This document shows, one piece after another, positions 7,980 through 14,889 of a stretch of 39,191 bases of DNA. Origin of the DNA: DTFZ01 sp964510055. GTDB lineage: Bacteria > Bacillota > Clostridia > Christensenellales > SZUA-584. Numbering within the stretch: the stretch's first letter is position 1; each line of letters begins with the position of its first letter. The DNA lies in the NCBI GenBank assembly GCA_964510055.1, contig CAZDZY010000015.1, forward strand, positions 1 through 39,191, read 5' to 3'. A program made the translations under genes and the position numbers. Below the pieces are notes generated by a model. It saw only the letters and a program-made list of their open reading frames with translations, was not told where the DNA came from and made no database searches.

Positions 7980-8249
7980 TGGTATGATGTTTTATTAACG
8001 GTTGGGACCGCCGTGCAGGCAGTGTCCGAAATTGTTTTTTGGAAGTTCATAAACCGTCCCGTCCAGCGTAAAACGTCCCTGGGCTATCCTGTTGGCAAAC
8101 CTTCCGATGGAAGCCCCGAAATCCGAGGGAATCTGCATATAATCGGATACATTGTCAAAACCCAGCACTACGTCACGAAGCGAGTCTGCCTTATCGGGAA
8201 CCATAACGGAAACAACACGCCCCCCGAAATTGGTCACACCTTCTTCCAT
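7980..8249 (-). pseudogene. Misplaced aldose 1-epimerase (GalM) N-terminal fragment, probable assembly chimera
   Basis: Read on the minus strand this piece encodes GVTNFGGRVVSVMVPDK, then DVVLGFDNVSDY, IGRFANRIAQGRF and HCLHGGPN. These are in order the strongly conserved N-terminal motifs of galactose mutarotase (family about 340 residues). The similarity ends at about 7997 beside the gap and starts abruptly at about 8249, where the prenyl synthase resumes on the other strand. A real insertion leaving no ends or target repeats is unlikely. The likelier explanation is a wrongly joined contig end placed inside the prenyl synthase gene. It should not be counted as a gene of this locus. Confidence 0.85.
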
Positions 8250-9030
8250 GCTGGGAACTTATGACCGCGAAAAGTCATTGCATGCGGCGCTCAGCGCGGA
8301 GCTGCTGCATACGGCTACGCTTGTCCACGACGATATAATAGACGACGCGTCACTGCGCCGCAGCATCGCCACGGTCAACGTAAGCGAAGGGGTCAACATA
8401 GCCGTGTTTGCGGGAGATTACCTGTATGTCAAGTCGATATTGGCCCTTTCCGACGCCGGGCTTCCAGTAGAATACATGAAGCAGCTTGCGCAGGCTACCG
8501 AGGCGGTATGCGCCGGGGAAGTCGAGCAGTTCCGCGGGCGCGGGGCAATGCCCGGCGTTAAAACATACCTCTCGCGCATCATCCGCAAAACGGGCTTCCT
8601 GTTTGCCGCCTGCAGCGCCGCCGGCGCTAAGGCGGGCGGCCTCCCCGACAATTCCATAAAACATACCGCCCGATTCGGAAGCAGCTTCGGCGCTGCATTT
8701 CAGATAAAGGACGATATACTCGATATAATATCAAGTACTAAAGGCATCGGAAAACCTGCCGGCAACGATCTGAAAGAAGGCGTTTATACGCTGCCGGTGC
8801 TTATGGCTGCGGCCGGAAACGGGAAAATAAAAGAACTCCTTTTATCCGGTAAGCCGGATCACCGGCAGGTCGCCGCCATGGTAAAGGACGCTGGAGGCAC
8901 AGATGACGCTGAAACGATAATGAAGAAATACATAACGCGCGCAAAGTCGTTTTTAAATAAACTGCCGGATAACTGCGGGCGAAAAGCTCTTAGATATATA
9001 CTTGAAACAACGTTCAAGGATTATATGTGA
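8250..9030 (+). CDS. Polyprenyl diphosphate synthase, main part
   Basis: This enzyme condenses isopentenyl diphosphate into the long isoprenoid tail used by the neighbouring UbiA. From LGTYDREKSL onward the trans-prenyl synthase body is intact. It has the first aspartate-rich motif HDDIIDDASLRR, then GVNIAVFAGDYLY, and the second motif QIKDDILDI, followed by GNDLKEGVYTLPVL. About 260 residues remain; with the 38 before the gap this gives nearly the usual 320-325. Codons between 8152 and 8249 that extend the frame upstream belong to the misplaced epimerase fragment and should be left out. The gene corresponds in role to dmkB of the Listeria EET locus. Heptaprenyl or related chain length is likely but not readable. 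Confidence 0.88.
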
Positions 9031-9041
9031 ATTGCATATAT

Positions 9042-9425
9042 CTATTTGCCTTTTATCCCGAAACCTAACCACCTGCCGTCGATATCCTCAAGCACAAATT
9101 CGGTATTATGGTAATCCGTCATTTGAAGAGGGCGGACTATCTTGGCTCCTTTTGAAACAAACTCCTTTTGCAGTTCGTCCTGATCTTCCGTTATGAAATA
9201 CGCGTCGTAACCATATCCGTAAAGCTCCCTGTTGGTAAATACTTTCTGTGTTTTAGCTTTTGTAAGTATAATCTCCGTACTGTCGCGGTAAAGACATATA
9301 TGCGGTTCCTTAGCGTCGAGATATTTTACTATACTGAACCCTAAGACATCGGAATAGTAAAGCGCCGTCCTTTCAATATCGGGCGTTGGGAAGACCGAGT
9401 GCGATTGGAAAAGATATTTCTTCAT
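9042..9425 (-). CDS. VOC superfamily (glyoxalase-fold) protein
   Basis: This small soluble protein of 127 residues has a single vicinal-oxygen-chelate unit: HSVFPTPDIERTALYYSDVLGF at the start, KYLDAKEPHICLYR in the middle, and NTEFVLEDIDGRWLGFG at the end. Such domains act as metal enzymes (glyoxalase, dioxygenase, fosfomycin-type resistance) or as bleomycin-binding proteins, and the sequence does not tell which. The AAAGGATC site precedes the ATG. It converges on the prenyl synthase with only 11 bases between the stops, and stands alone on the minus strand. Confidence 0.85.
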   Translation of the reverse strand: MKKYLFQSHSVFPTPDIERTALYYSDVLGFSIVKYLDAKEPHICLYRDSTEIILTKAKTQKVFTNRELYGYGYDAYFITEDQDELQKEFVSKGAKIVRPLQMTDYHNTEFVLEDIDGRWLGFGIKGK

Positions 9426-9452
9426 TTCAGATCCTTTTCAATATTTGATTTA

Positions 9453-9466
9453 TGATAATATTATCA
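9453..9466. promoter_or_regulatory. Perfect 14-base AT-rich palindrome before the VOC gene
   Basis: TGATAATATTATCA is fully self-complementary and lies 28 bases before the VOC start codon. It could be an operator overlapping a TATAAT-like -10. It is AT-rich, so chance is possible. Confidence 0.3.
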
Positions 9467-9498
9467 CATTTTATTTATAAACGGGAGAAATCCAAGAT

Positions 9499-9540
9499 AA
9501 AAAAGGCGCTGCGTATCAGAGTGATACAGCGTCGTTTTAA
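9499..9540 (-). terminator. Terminator after the WxL-interacting protein gene
   Basis: An imperfect inverted repeat (arms around GCGCTGCGTATCA and TGATACAGCG, loop GAG) is followed on the minus strand by a run of six Ts. It sits 20-60 bases past the stop of the WxL-interacting protein gene. The plus strand also has TTTT after the stem, so it may work both ways. Confidence 0.7.
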
Positions 9541-9560
9541 TTTAAGAAAAAGTATATTTT

Positions 9561-10625
9561 TTACCGTTTTTCTTTCCTGCCTTTCCTGTACGAAAGGAAT
9601 ATCAGTAGTCCGAAAAATATCAATATTCCGGCAAGCCCTATAAGCAGGTACGGCCTTATGGGGTTTTGCACGCTGTCATCTGTCTGCGGGTTCTGCTGAT
9701 TATCGGTATTTGAAGGGGTGTTTCCCCCGCCGGACGGTTCCGGCTTGTGCTCTATCACGAGAGGTATTTCAAAATTCATCTTCCGCCCGTTTGCGTCTAT
9801 TTGAAAGTACAGCGTATACGCGCCCTGTTCAAACGGTTTATCACCCCATGGTATCAGATATTTAAATCTCGTCATCGGCGCCATCTTAAAAGTATCGATA
9901 TTTCCTTCGAGTACCACGTTGTTTTGCCTGTCTTTTATTTGATAGGTACCTGAGATGTTTTTTTCGATTATAGCCGCTTCGTTTGAGAACGTAACGGTTA
10001 AACTATTGGTTTCCTCGATAAAATCCGGCTCTCCGACTGTAATGAGAGTTTGATCTTTCTCCGGCAAGTCTATCTGTATGGCGGTATCGACAGCCTTGTA
10101 CTTGTCTATCAATATTGAGGTACCGTTAGATCGGCCGTCAACATCTAATTCCTGCGTTCCTTCAAAAAGTATGAACTGTATGCTGCCGAGCAAAGTACCC
10201 TTTCTTATATCCGGCACCGTAACATATATCTCTACTTCCGTTGTCTGCTTTGGCTGCAATGTTATTGAGTCGATTACCGTTATATATTGAGCTACGCCAT
10301 ATTTTTCATCGACAAGAGAGTATATTTCCGAATTTACCCTGTCGGCAGGCTGATAGAATATTCCTTTATCCCCGCTATAGGCGTTCAGCGGCACAGCTTT
10401 TATTTCAAGCGGCTCCTCGGTAAGGTTGTTTAGCTTTGCCTTGAGTGTGATCTTTTCCCCGGGTTCCCCGGGGACATGGTAATAACCGACATCCCCGATA
10501 TTATTTTCCGGAATGATTACTACTACCGAAAATGGGCTCCCGCTATTTCCGTCGGCAATGCTCGCTGCCGGCAATATTGTTATGGTCAAAATAAAAACAA
10601 ATAAAATAGCGATCGTCCGCTTCAT
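9561..10625 (-). CDS. WxL-interacting protein (DUF916 + DUF3324), membrane-anchored
   Basis: This surface protein of 354 residues has a signal peptide (1-24, ending SIADG). A first beta-rich domain (about 30-160, PFSVVVIIPENN ... GYYHVPGEPGE) matches the DUF916 type, and a second (about 165-280, DLPEKDQTLITVGEP ... FSNEAAIIEKNISGTYQI) the DUF3324 type. A Pro/Ser/Gly/Asn/Gln linker (290-320), one membrane helix (about 325-345) and a basic tail RKGRKEKR follow. This order is the hallmark of WxL-interacting proteins, which hold WxL proteins at the cell wall and bind peptidoglycan. The WxL-like gene lies just upstream. The pair is best known from Bacilli. GGAGGG precedes the ATG, and a terminator between the two genes suggests its own promoter or partial read-through. 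Confidence 0.85.
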   Translation of the reverse strand: MKRTIAILFVFILTITILPAASIADGNSGSPFSVVVIIPENNIGDVGYYHVPGEPGEKITLKAKLNNLTEEPLEIKAVPLNAYSGDKGIFYQPADRVNSEIYSLVDEKYGVAQYITVIDSITLQPKQTTEVEIYVTVPDIRKGTLLGSIQFILFEGTQELDVDGRSNGTSILIDKYKAVDTAIQIDLPEKDQTLITVGEPDFIEETNSLTVTFSNEAAIIEKNISGTYQIKDRQNNVVLEGNIDTFKMAPMTRFKYLIPWGDKPFEQGAYTLYFQIDANGRKMNFEIPLVIEHKPEPSGGGNTPSNTDNQQNPQTDDSVQNPIRPYLLIGLAGILIFFGLLIFLSYRKGRKEKR

Positions 10626-10754
10626 ATTCCCTCCGTTTTGCTGTTTAACGCAATTGTGTTTACCTTTTATAAATACCCCGAAATTCAGAGCAAAAACTTC
10701 TTTTTATTACCGCCTAGTAGTGATAAAAACCAATTACCGTTGACCTCAAATAAA

Positions 10755-10783
10755 AAGCATGCCTGCGGCGCACCGGCATGCTT
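10755..10783 (-). terminator. Terminator after the WxL-like gene
   Basis: Perfect 9-base arms AAGCATGCC and GGCATGCTT surround an 11-base loop, and the minus strand continues TTTTTATTT. It lies 16 bases past the stop of the WxL-like gene and before its partner gene, so the two proteins are probably made in different amounts. Confidence 0.82.
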
Positions 10784-10798
10784 CATTATATATATTTT

Positions 10799-11413
10799 TT
10801 ACGGCCCGCTGACTAACGCAACTATTGCGTCAGCTCTGAATGTTCCCGCATACGCATCGGCGCGAAGAGTTAATCTCACCACCATGTCGTCTACCGTATA
10901 GCTTCCCATTCCGCCGCCTTCTACGGCAGAAAACAGTGTTGTATTCCCCATAATATTATCTATCGCCGTTCCCGCCGATACGGTAGTTATCGTACTTACA
11001 GGTGAAGATGTACCACCCGGGTCAGCGTCTGTAATTACCGGAGCAGTAAGTACTGTGATGGAATTAGGCGCTATCATCTTTCCAGGATCCACATAAACAC
11101 CTAGTGATGTATCATATTCCCGGAGGAATGAAAACGTAAGATTTAATCTCCAGCCATCCCCTGTTCCTCTTGCATCGATGATATCCCCGATGCTCCATGT
11201 TGCGTCTATCGTTTGTGCAGTACCGTTCAGCGCTACTCCTGTTACTCCTCCAAAATCAGTAAACGTCATGTCGCCGCCTGAAAACGCGCCGCCTGTAATT
11301 ACAACCCCCGTATCCGCTTCCGCAAGTGCGGTAACCACAACCATCGCCACAAGCAGCATCATAACTGTAACAGAAATAATAAGTTTTTTCTTCAATGAGC
11401 TTTTCTTTCTCAT
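10799..11413 (-). CDS. WxL-like secreted surface protein
   Basis: This secreted protein of 204 residues has a basic start RKKSSLKKKL, a hydrophobic segment 11-30 and a likely cleavage after TALA. The body is beta-rich and contains DARGTGDGWRLNLTFSF (about 80-96), matching the first conserved block of WxL cell-wall domains, with W88-R-L90 as the W-x-L element. The C-terminal block, normally a YxGTxxxTLxW-L pattern, is altered to YAGTFRADAIVALVSGP and has no tryptophan, so wall binding may differ. I choose ATG 11413 (AAAGGAGGGG upstream) over an in-frame ATG 78 bases earlier, which has no signal-peptide logic and overlaps a leader hairpin. It is expressed behind a c-di-GMP-type riboswitch and next to its WxL-interacting partner. 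Confidence 0.75.
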   Translation of the reverse strand: MRKKSSLKKKLIISVTVMMLLVAMVVVTALAEADTGVVITGGAFSGGDMTFTDFGGVTGVALNGTAQTIDATWSIGDIIDARGTGDGWRLNLTFSFLREYDTSLGVYVDPGKMIAPNSITVLTAPVITDADPGGTSSPVSTITTVSAGTAIDNIMGNTTLFSAVEGGGMGSYTVDDMVVRLTLRADAYAGTFRADAIVALVSGP

Positions 11414-11440
11414 TCTTCGTCTCCCCTCCTTTGTGTCGCT

Positions 11441-11464
11441 CCTGAAAAGCCCCTGCTTTTCAGG
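11441..11464 (-). promoter_or_regulatory. Perfect hairpin between riboswitch and start of WxL-like gene
   Basis: Ten-base perfect arms (CCTGAAAAGC and GCTTTTCAGG) enclose a 4-base loop, 7 bases before the AAAGGAGGGG ribosome site. No T-tract follows, so it is not a plain terminator. It is a candidate part of the riboswitch expression platform or an mRNA stabiliser. Confidence 0.55.
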
Positions 11465-11511
11465 TTCCCGGCCAACTGAATGATCCTCCAAAAACGAAGG
11501 ACTATTATTCC

Positions 11512-11600
11512 CGGGTTTCGGTAACTGGCTGGCTTTGCATAATGCTTTAGCCCCTTTAGTTTTGCGCCGCCACTTTTCAATGGGTTTGCCTTTATCGTTC
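11512..11600 (-). promoter_or_regulatory. GEMM-I riboswitch (cyclic di-GMP-I class)
   Basis: On the minus strand the leader shows the GEMM signature in order: AAGGCAAACC, a stem closed by a GAAA loop (CCATT-GAAA-AGTGG), GGCGCAAAAC, a second stem around GGGGCTAAAGCATTATGC, then AAAGCCAGCC and GTTACCG. These match the conserved core of the c-di-GMP-I aptamer, including the tetraloop and its receptor side. The position lined up with the base that separates c-di-GMP from cGAMP binders (G20 of the Vc2 aptamer) appears to be G, which favours c-di-GMP. It lies about 100 bases before the WxL-like gene, the only likely target. Class I switches often control surface and motility genes. Confidence 0.85.
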
Positions 11601-11640
11601 TTATTAAACCGATAAGAGACGATCTATACCAAGCCGAATG

Positions 11641-11670
11641 CCGTTAAACAGTATCTTTTTATCTTAACGG
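11641..11670. promoter_or_regulatory. Inverted repeat upstream of riboswitch, possible operator
   Basis: Arms CCGTTAA and TTAACGG are 16 bases apart, just upstream of a weak TATAGA -10 for the riboswitch transcript on the minus strand. No T-run follows, so an operator is likelier than a terminator. The rest of 11601-11779 is AT-rich, with a bulged hairpin at 11752-11777 that may end the alcohol dehydrogenase transcript. Confidence 0.3.
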
Positions 11671-11779
11671 ATATGTGGCTCGATAATATAAGGTCTGTAA
11701 TATACTTAATAACACCAATCAAGCCCTTTTAAACTGTTTTAGCGGGAATTTATACGGTTTTTAATAAAAATCCGTATAG

Positions 11780-12955
11780 TTATAGCATTAGCCGGTATAT
11801 ATTTGTTACATCCTCTTCATTCAGTTTGGCAAAGCCGCCTATGGTTCCCTGCCTTCCGTCCCCAAAGCAGGCGTTATGCGCCATCTTCGCTATATCTTCT
11901 TCCTTTGTCCCGAGTTCGGAGAAATTCACCGGCATGCCTATAGATCTTGAAAACCTCTTAAGCGCCTCGATACCTGCCTTCGCCGTGTTTTCCGGGTTTG
12001 CGGCGTCCATCGGGCACCCCCATACGCGGACGGCGAGCTGCGCGAACCTGCCGATATCATGGCGCATGTTATATGTCATCCATGCCGGGAATACCACCGC
12101 AAGCCCCGCGCCGTGGGCGCAGTCGTACGTTGCGGAAAGCTCGTGCTCTATATCGTGGCTGGCCCAGTCGTGCCCCCTGCCGACGCCGCAGGAGTTGTTA
12201 TGCGCCATCATACCCGCCCACATAATATTCGCCCGGGCCTGATAGTTATTCTGATCGTGAACTGCCTTCGGGCCCTCGTTTATCATGGCAAGCAGCAGGC
12301 CTTCTATCAACCTGTCGGTCGTTTCAACGTCTTTCGTAGTAGTAAAATAGCGTTCGAACAGATGCGCCATTATATCCGTGATACCGCACGCAGTCTGATA
12401 CCCCGGCAAAGTCTGCGTCAAAGCGGGGTTCAGTATCGAAAACGCCGGGCGAAGGGCCTCCCCGCTTGCTCCGCGTTTATACATTCCGTTTTCATTCGTA
12501 ATGACCGTATCGGGAGACCCCTCGCTCCCGGCTGCGGAGATAGTGAGTATAGTGCCTACGGGCAGGGCTTTAGTAACGGGTTTGCCCTGGTAGAAATCCC
12601 AGAAGTCGCCGTCGTATAAAACGCCTAGGGCTATAGCTTTTGAGGAGTCTATAACGCTCCCCCCGCCGACGGCAAGGATGAAATCTATTTTTTCCTTCCT
12701 GCACAGATCTATCCCTTCATAGACCAGCCCGCTCCTGGGGTTCGGTTTGACTCCGCCAAGCAGGGTAAATCCGATGCCCTCGTCTTTCAGCGATTGCGTG
12801 ACCCTTCCCAGAAGCCCCGAACGCACCGCCGAGCCTCCGCCGTAATGTAGGAGGACTTTATTCCCGCCGAATCTTTTTACGAGTTTTCCCGCCTCCTTCT
12901 CCGAATCCTTTCCGAAAACAAAATACGTTGGGCTGTAGAAAGTGAAATTATCCAT
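11780..12955 (-). CDS. Iron-containing alcohol dehydrogenase (BdhA/YqhD-like)
   Basis: This cytoplasmic group III dehydrogenase interconverts aldehydes and alcohols with NAD(P)H. FYSPTYFVFG at the start is typical of the butanol dehydrogenase/YqhD branch. The cofactor loop GGGSVIDSSKAIALG is at about 97-111. Metal-site segments follow: GITDIMAHLFERY, then SCGVGRGHDWASHDIEHELSA and CAHGAGLAVVFPAW, which hold the aspartate and histidine ligands. The length of 391 residues is normal. Its start codon shares one base with the stop of the AraC gene (TAATG), with AAGGAG upstream, so the two are one coupled unit. It probably reduces aldehydes formed in fermentation or in sugar stress; the substrate is not readable. 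Confidence 0.93.
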   Translation of the reverse strand: MDNFTFYSPTYFVFGKDSEKEAGKLVKRFGGNKVLLHYGGGSAVRSGLLGRVTQSLKDEGIGFTLLGGVKPNPRSGLVYEGIDLCRKEKIDFILAVGGGSVIDSSKAIALGVLYDGDFWDFYQGKPVTKALPVGTILTISAAGSEGSPDTVITNENGMYKRGASGEALRPAFSILNPALTQTLPGYQTACGITDIMAHLFERYFTTTKDVETTDRLIEGLLLAMINEGPKAVHDQNNYQARANIMWAGMMAHNNSCGVGRGHDWASHDIEHELSATYDCAHGAGLAVVFPAWMTYNMRHDIGRFAQLAVRVWGCPMDAANPENTAKAGIEALKRFSRSIGMPVNFSELGTKEEDIAKMAHNACFGDGRQGTIGGFAKLNEEDVTNIYRLML

Positions 12956-13722
12956 TAGTTTTCTCCTTGTTTAATTCCGGCATTTATCCCGGTTTCTTTT
13001 GAGTGCTTATCCTGATATTTTTTCGGCGTCATACCCGCTCTTTTCCGAAAGACCTCGATAAAGTAGCTCTGGTTGGGAAAAGCAAGTATAGCGGCTATCT
13101 GTGGTGGAATATATTCCGAGTATTTGAGCATATTCTTTGCGGTCTCGATCTTTCTGGTTTGAATATATTCGGTCAGAGTAACGCCTGTTTCGTTCCTGAA
13201 CAATCTTGACAGGTAACTTGGATTGATCCCGGCATATTGCGCAAGCTCTGAAACAAGTATCCTCTTATGAAGGTTATCATAAATATAGTCGATGCATTTT
13301 ACAATACGTTTTGAAAAAATACGGCTTTTATGGATATCCTTCATTCTTTTAGTATAATCCATCGACATTGCCGTGTGCAGCTTTGAGATCTGTAAGGCGG
13401 AAATACACTTGTCGGCTTCCTGTATATATAAGTCGCTCAGGCTGTACGCCGTCTCATGTTCCATCCCGCCTTCGATGCAATATCTTGCTATCAGCGCCGC
13501 CGTAACTACAAAATGATATTTCATATTCTGCAGCGGATCGTCCGACAGCTTTCCGAGCCCTTTTTTGTTTGAAAACTCATCCCGGCATAGCTGTGAGACC
13601 CTGCTTATATCGCCGTTCTTTACAGAAAAATAAAAGTCAAATTCCTGGTTATACGGTGCGTGAAAAGCATGGTTTTCACGCAGTATGAATTCCCTGTAGC
13701 ATAACTCCTTATAAGTATCCAT
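12955..13722 (-). CDS. AraC-family transcription regulator
   Basis: This DNA-binding regulator of 255 residues has an N-terminal sensing region (1-150) without a recognisable family and two helix-turn-helix units in the last 100 residues: ILVSELAQYAGINPSYLSRLFRNETG and PQIAAILAFPNQSYFIEVFRKRAGMTPKKYQ. The second is the AraC signature. GGGAGGTG precedes the ATG. It is divergent from the GH5/GH16 genes (115-base gap) and coupled to the alcohol dehydrogenase. It may regulate either side. A control role in beta-glucan use is inferred from position alone. Confidence 0.92.
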   Translation of the reverse strand: MDTYKELCYREFILRENHAFHAPYNQEFDFYFSVKNGDISRVSQLCRDEFSNKKGLGKLSDDPLQNMKYHFVVTAALIARYCIEGGMEHETAYSLSDLYIQEADKCISALQISKLHTAMSMDYTKRMKDIHKSRIFSKRIVKCIDYIYDNLHKRILVSELAQYAGINPSYLSRLFRNETGVTLTEYIQTRKIETAKNMLKYSEYIPPQIAAILAFPNQSYFIEVFRKRAGMTPKKYQDKHSKETGINAGIKQGEN

Positions 13723-13837
13723 ACATACGCACCTCCCTGTGATCCCTGCATCTTTATCATGTCATTATTTTGATATAAAAGCAACCATATTGATATAATT
13801 ATTAATGCGTAAATGATAGTATCGATTTGAAAAGGAT

Positions 13838-14868
13838 GTGATTTATATTAAAGAATTTACAGGTTACAGAAGAGGGATCAACCTCGGCGGCTGGCTTTCC
13901 CAATGCGATCACAGCCGTAAGCATTACGACTCGTTTATAGCCGAAAGCGATATTGCCGGGATCGCGGGATGGGGGCTCGACCACCTAAGGCTTCCCGTCG
14001 ATTATGAGCTTATAAGGTCTGAAGACGGCGTTTTTATAGAAGAGGGTTTTGCGTATATCGACCGCTGCCTTGAATGGTGCGGAAAATACAAGCTGAACAT
14101 GATCCTCGACCTCCACAAAACAGCCGGTTTTTCTTTTGACGCGGCCCCCGGCAATTTCTTTAAAGATCAGGGCCTTCAGGACAAGTTTGTTTCGCTTTGG
14201 GAGGAATTCGCCAAGCGCTACGGCAAATATGACCGAAGGCTTTCGTTTGAACTGTTAAACGAAGTAGTGGATATTAGTGTTGCTGATGTCTGGAATAGTA
14301 TAATAAAACGTACGATCACAGCTATAAGAAAATACGCGCCGGCCTCAAAGATAATTGTCGGCGGAGTAAGGTACAACAGCGCTCTCTGGGTAAGAAAACT
14401 AGACGTTCCGTACGACGAAAATATAGTATATACTTTTCACTTTTATGAACCGCTTATTTTTACTCACCAGTCGGCTTATTGGGTAGATAAAATGCCGGCG
14501 GATTATTCGACGGGATATCCTGATGATTTAGATAGGGTCGTAAGTGAACTGAGAAGTTCCTTCCGCCTATGAACCGCGAGATTTATAACGTTATAAAAAC
14601 GGACAAGGCTGATAGAAGTTTTATAGCTGCGGCATTTGCAGACGCGCTTCGTGCGGCCGATGAGCGTGATGTTGCACTCTACTGCGGAGAATACGGCGTC
14701 ATCGACAAGGCTCCGCTTACCTTTACGCTCAACTGGTTTTCTGATATCCACAGCGTTTTTGAAGAATACGGCATATCGCGCGCGGTATGGACTTATAAGG
14801 GCAAAGATTTCGGAATAATCGACGAGCATTATTCAGAGATCCGTGATAGGCTTGTGAAACTTTTTTAA
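13838..14868 (+). pseudogene. GH5-type glycoside hydrolase, split by a one-base frameshift
   Basis: The first part (13838-14572, GTG start) reads as the N-terminal three quarters of a cellulase-like GH5: RRGINLGGWLS, HLRLPVDYEL, LDLHKTAG, and ELLNEVVD with the acid/base Glu142. It ends at a TGA. The second part (from ATG 14569, 99 residues) holds YCGEYGV with the nucleophile Glu41 and AVWTYKGKDFGI. The two overlap as ATGA. Adding one G at about 14551 joins the frames as SELEKFLPPMNREIYNVI, so a single-base deletion (mutation or sequence error) is the likely cause. As written, neither piece holds both catalytic glutamates. No signal peptide is present, so the enzyme would act inside the cell on imported glucan fragments. 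The GTG has AAAGGA very close before it. Confidence 0.85.
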
Positions 14869-14889
14869 TAATAAGAGGAGGATATCGTT

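Noticed and set aside
8152..8249. N-terminal extension of the prenyl synthase through the GalM piece
   Set aside because: The residues match no prenyl synthase and come from reading the epimerase fragment backwards; the real start is GTG 7855.
9002..9196. Short plus-strand frame across the prenyl synthase end and VOC gene
   Set aside because: It is out of frame with the synthase and overlaps the conserved VOC gene on the other strand.
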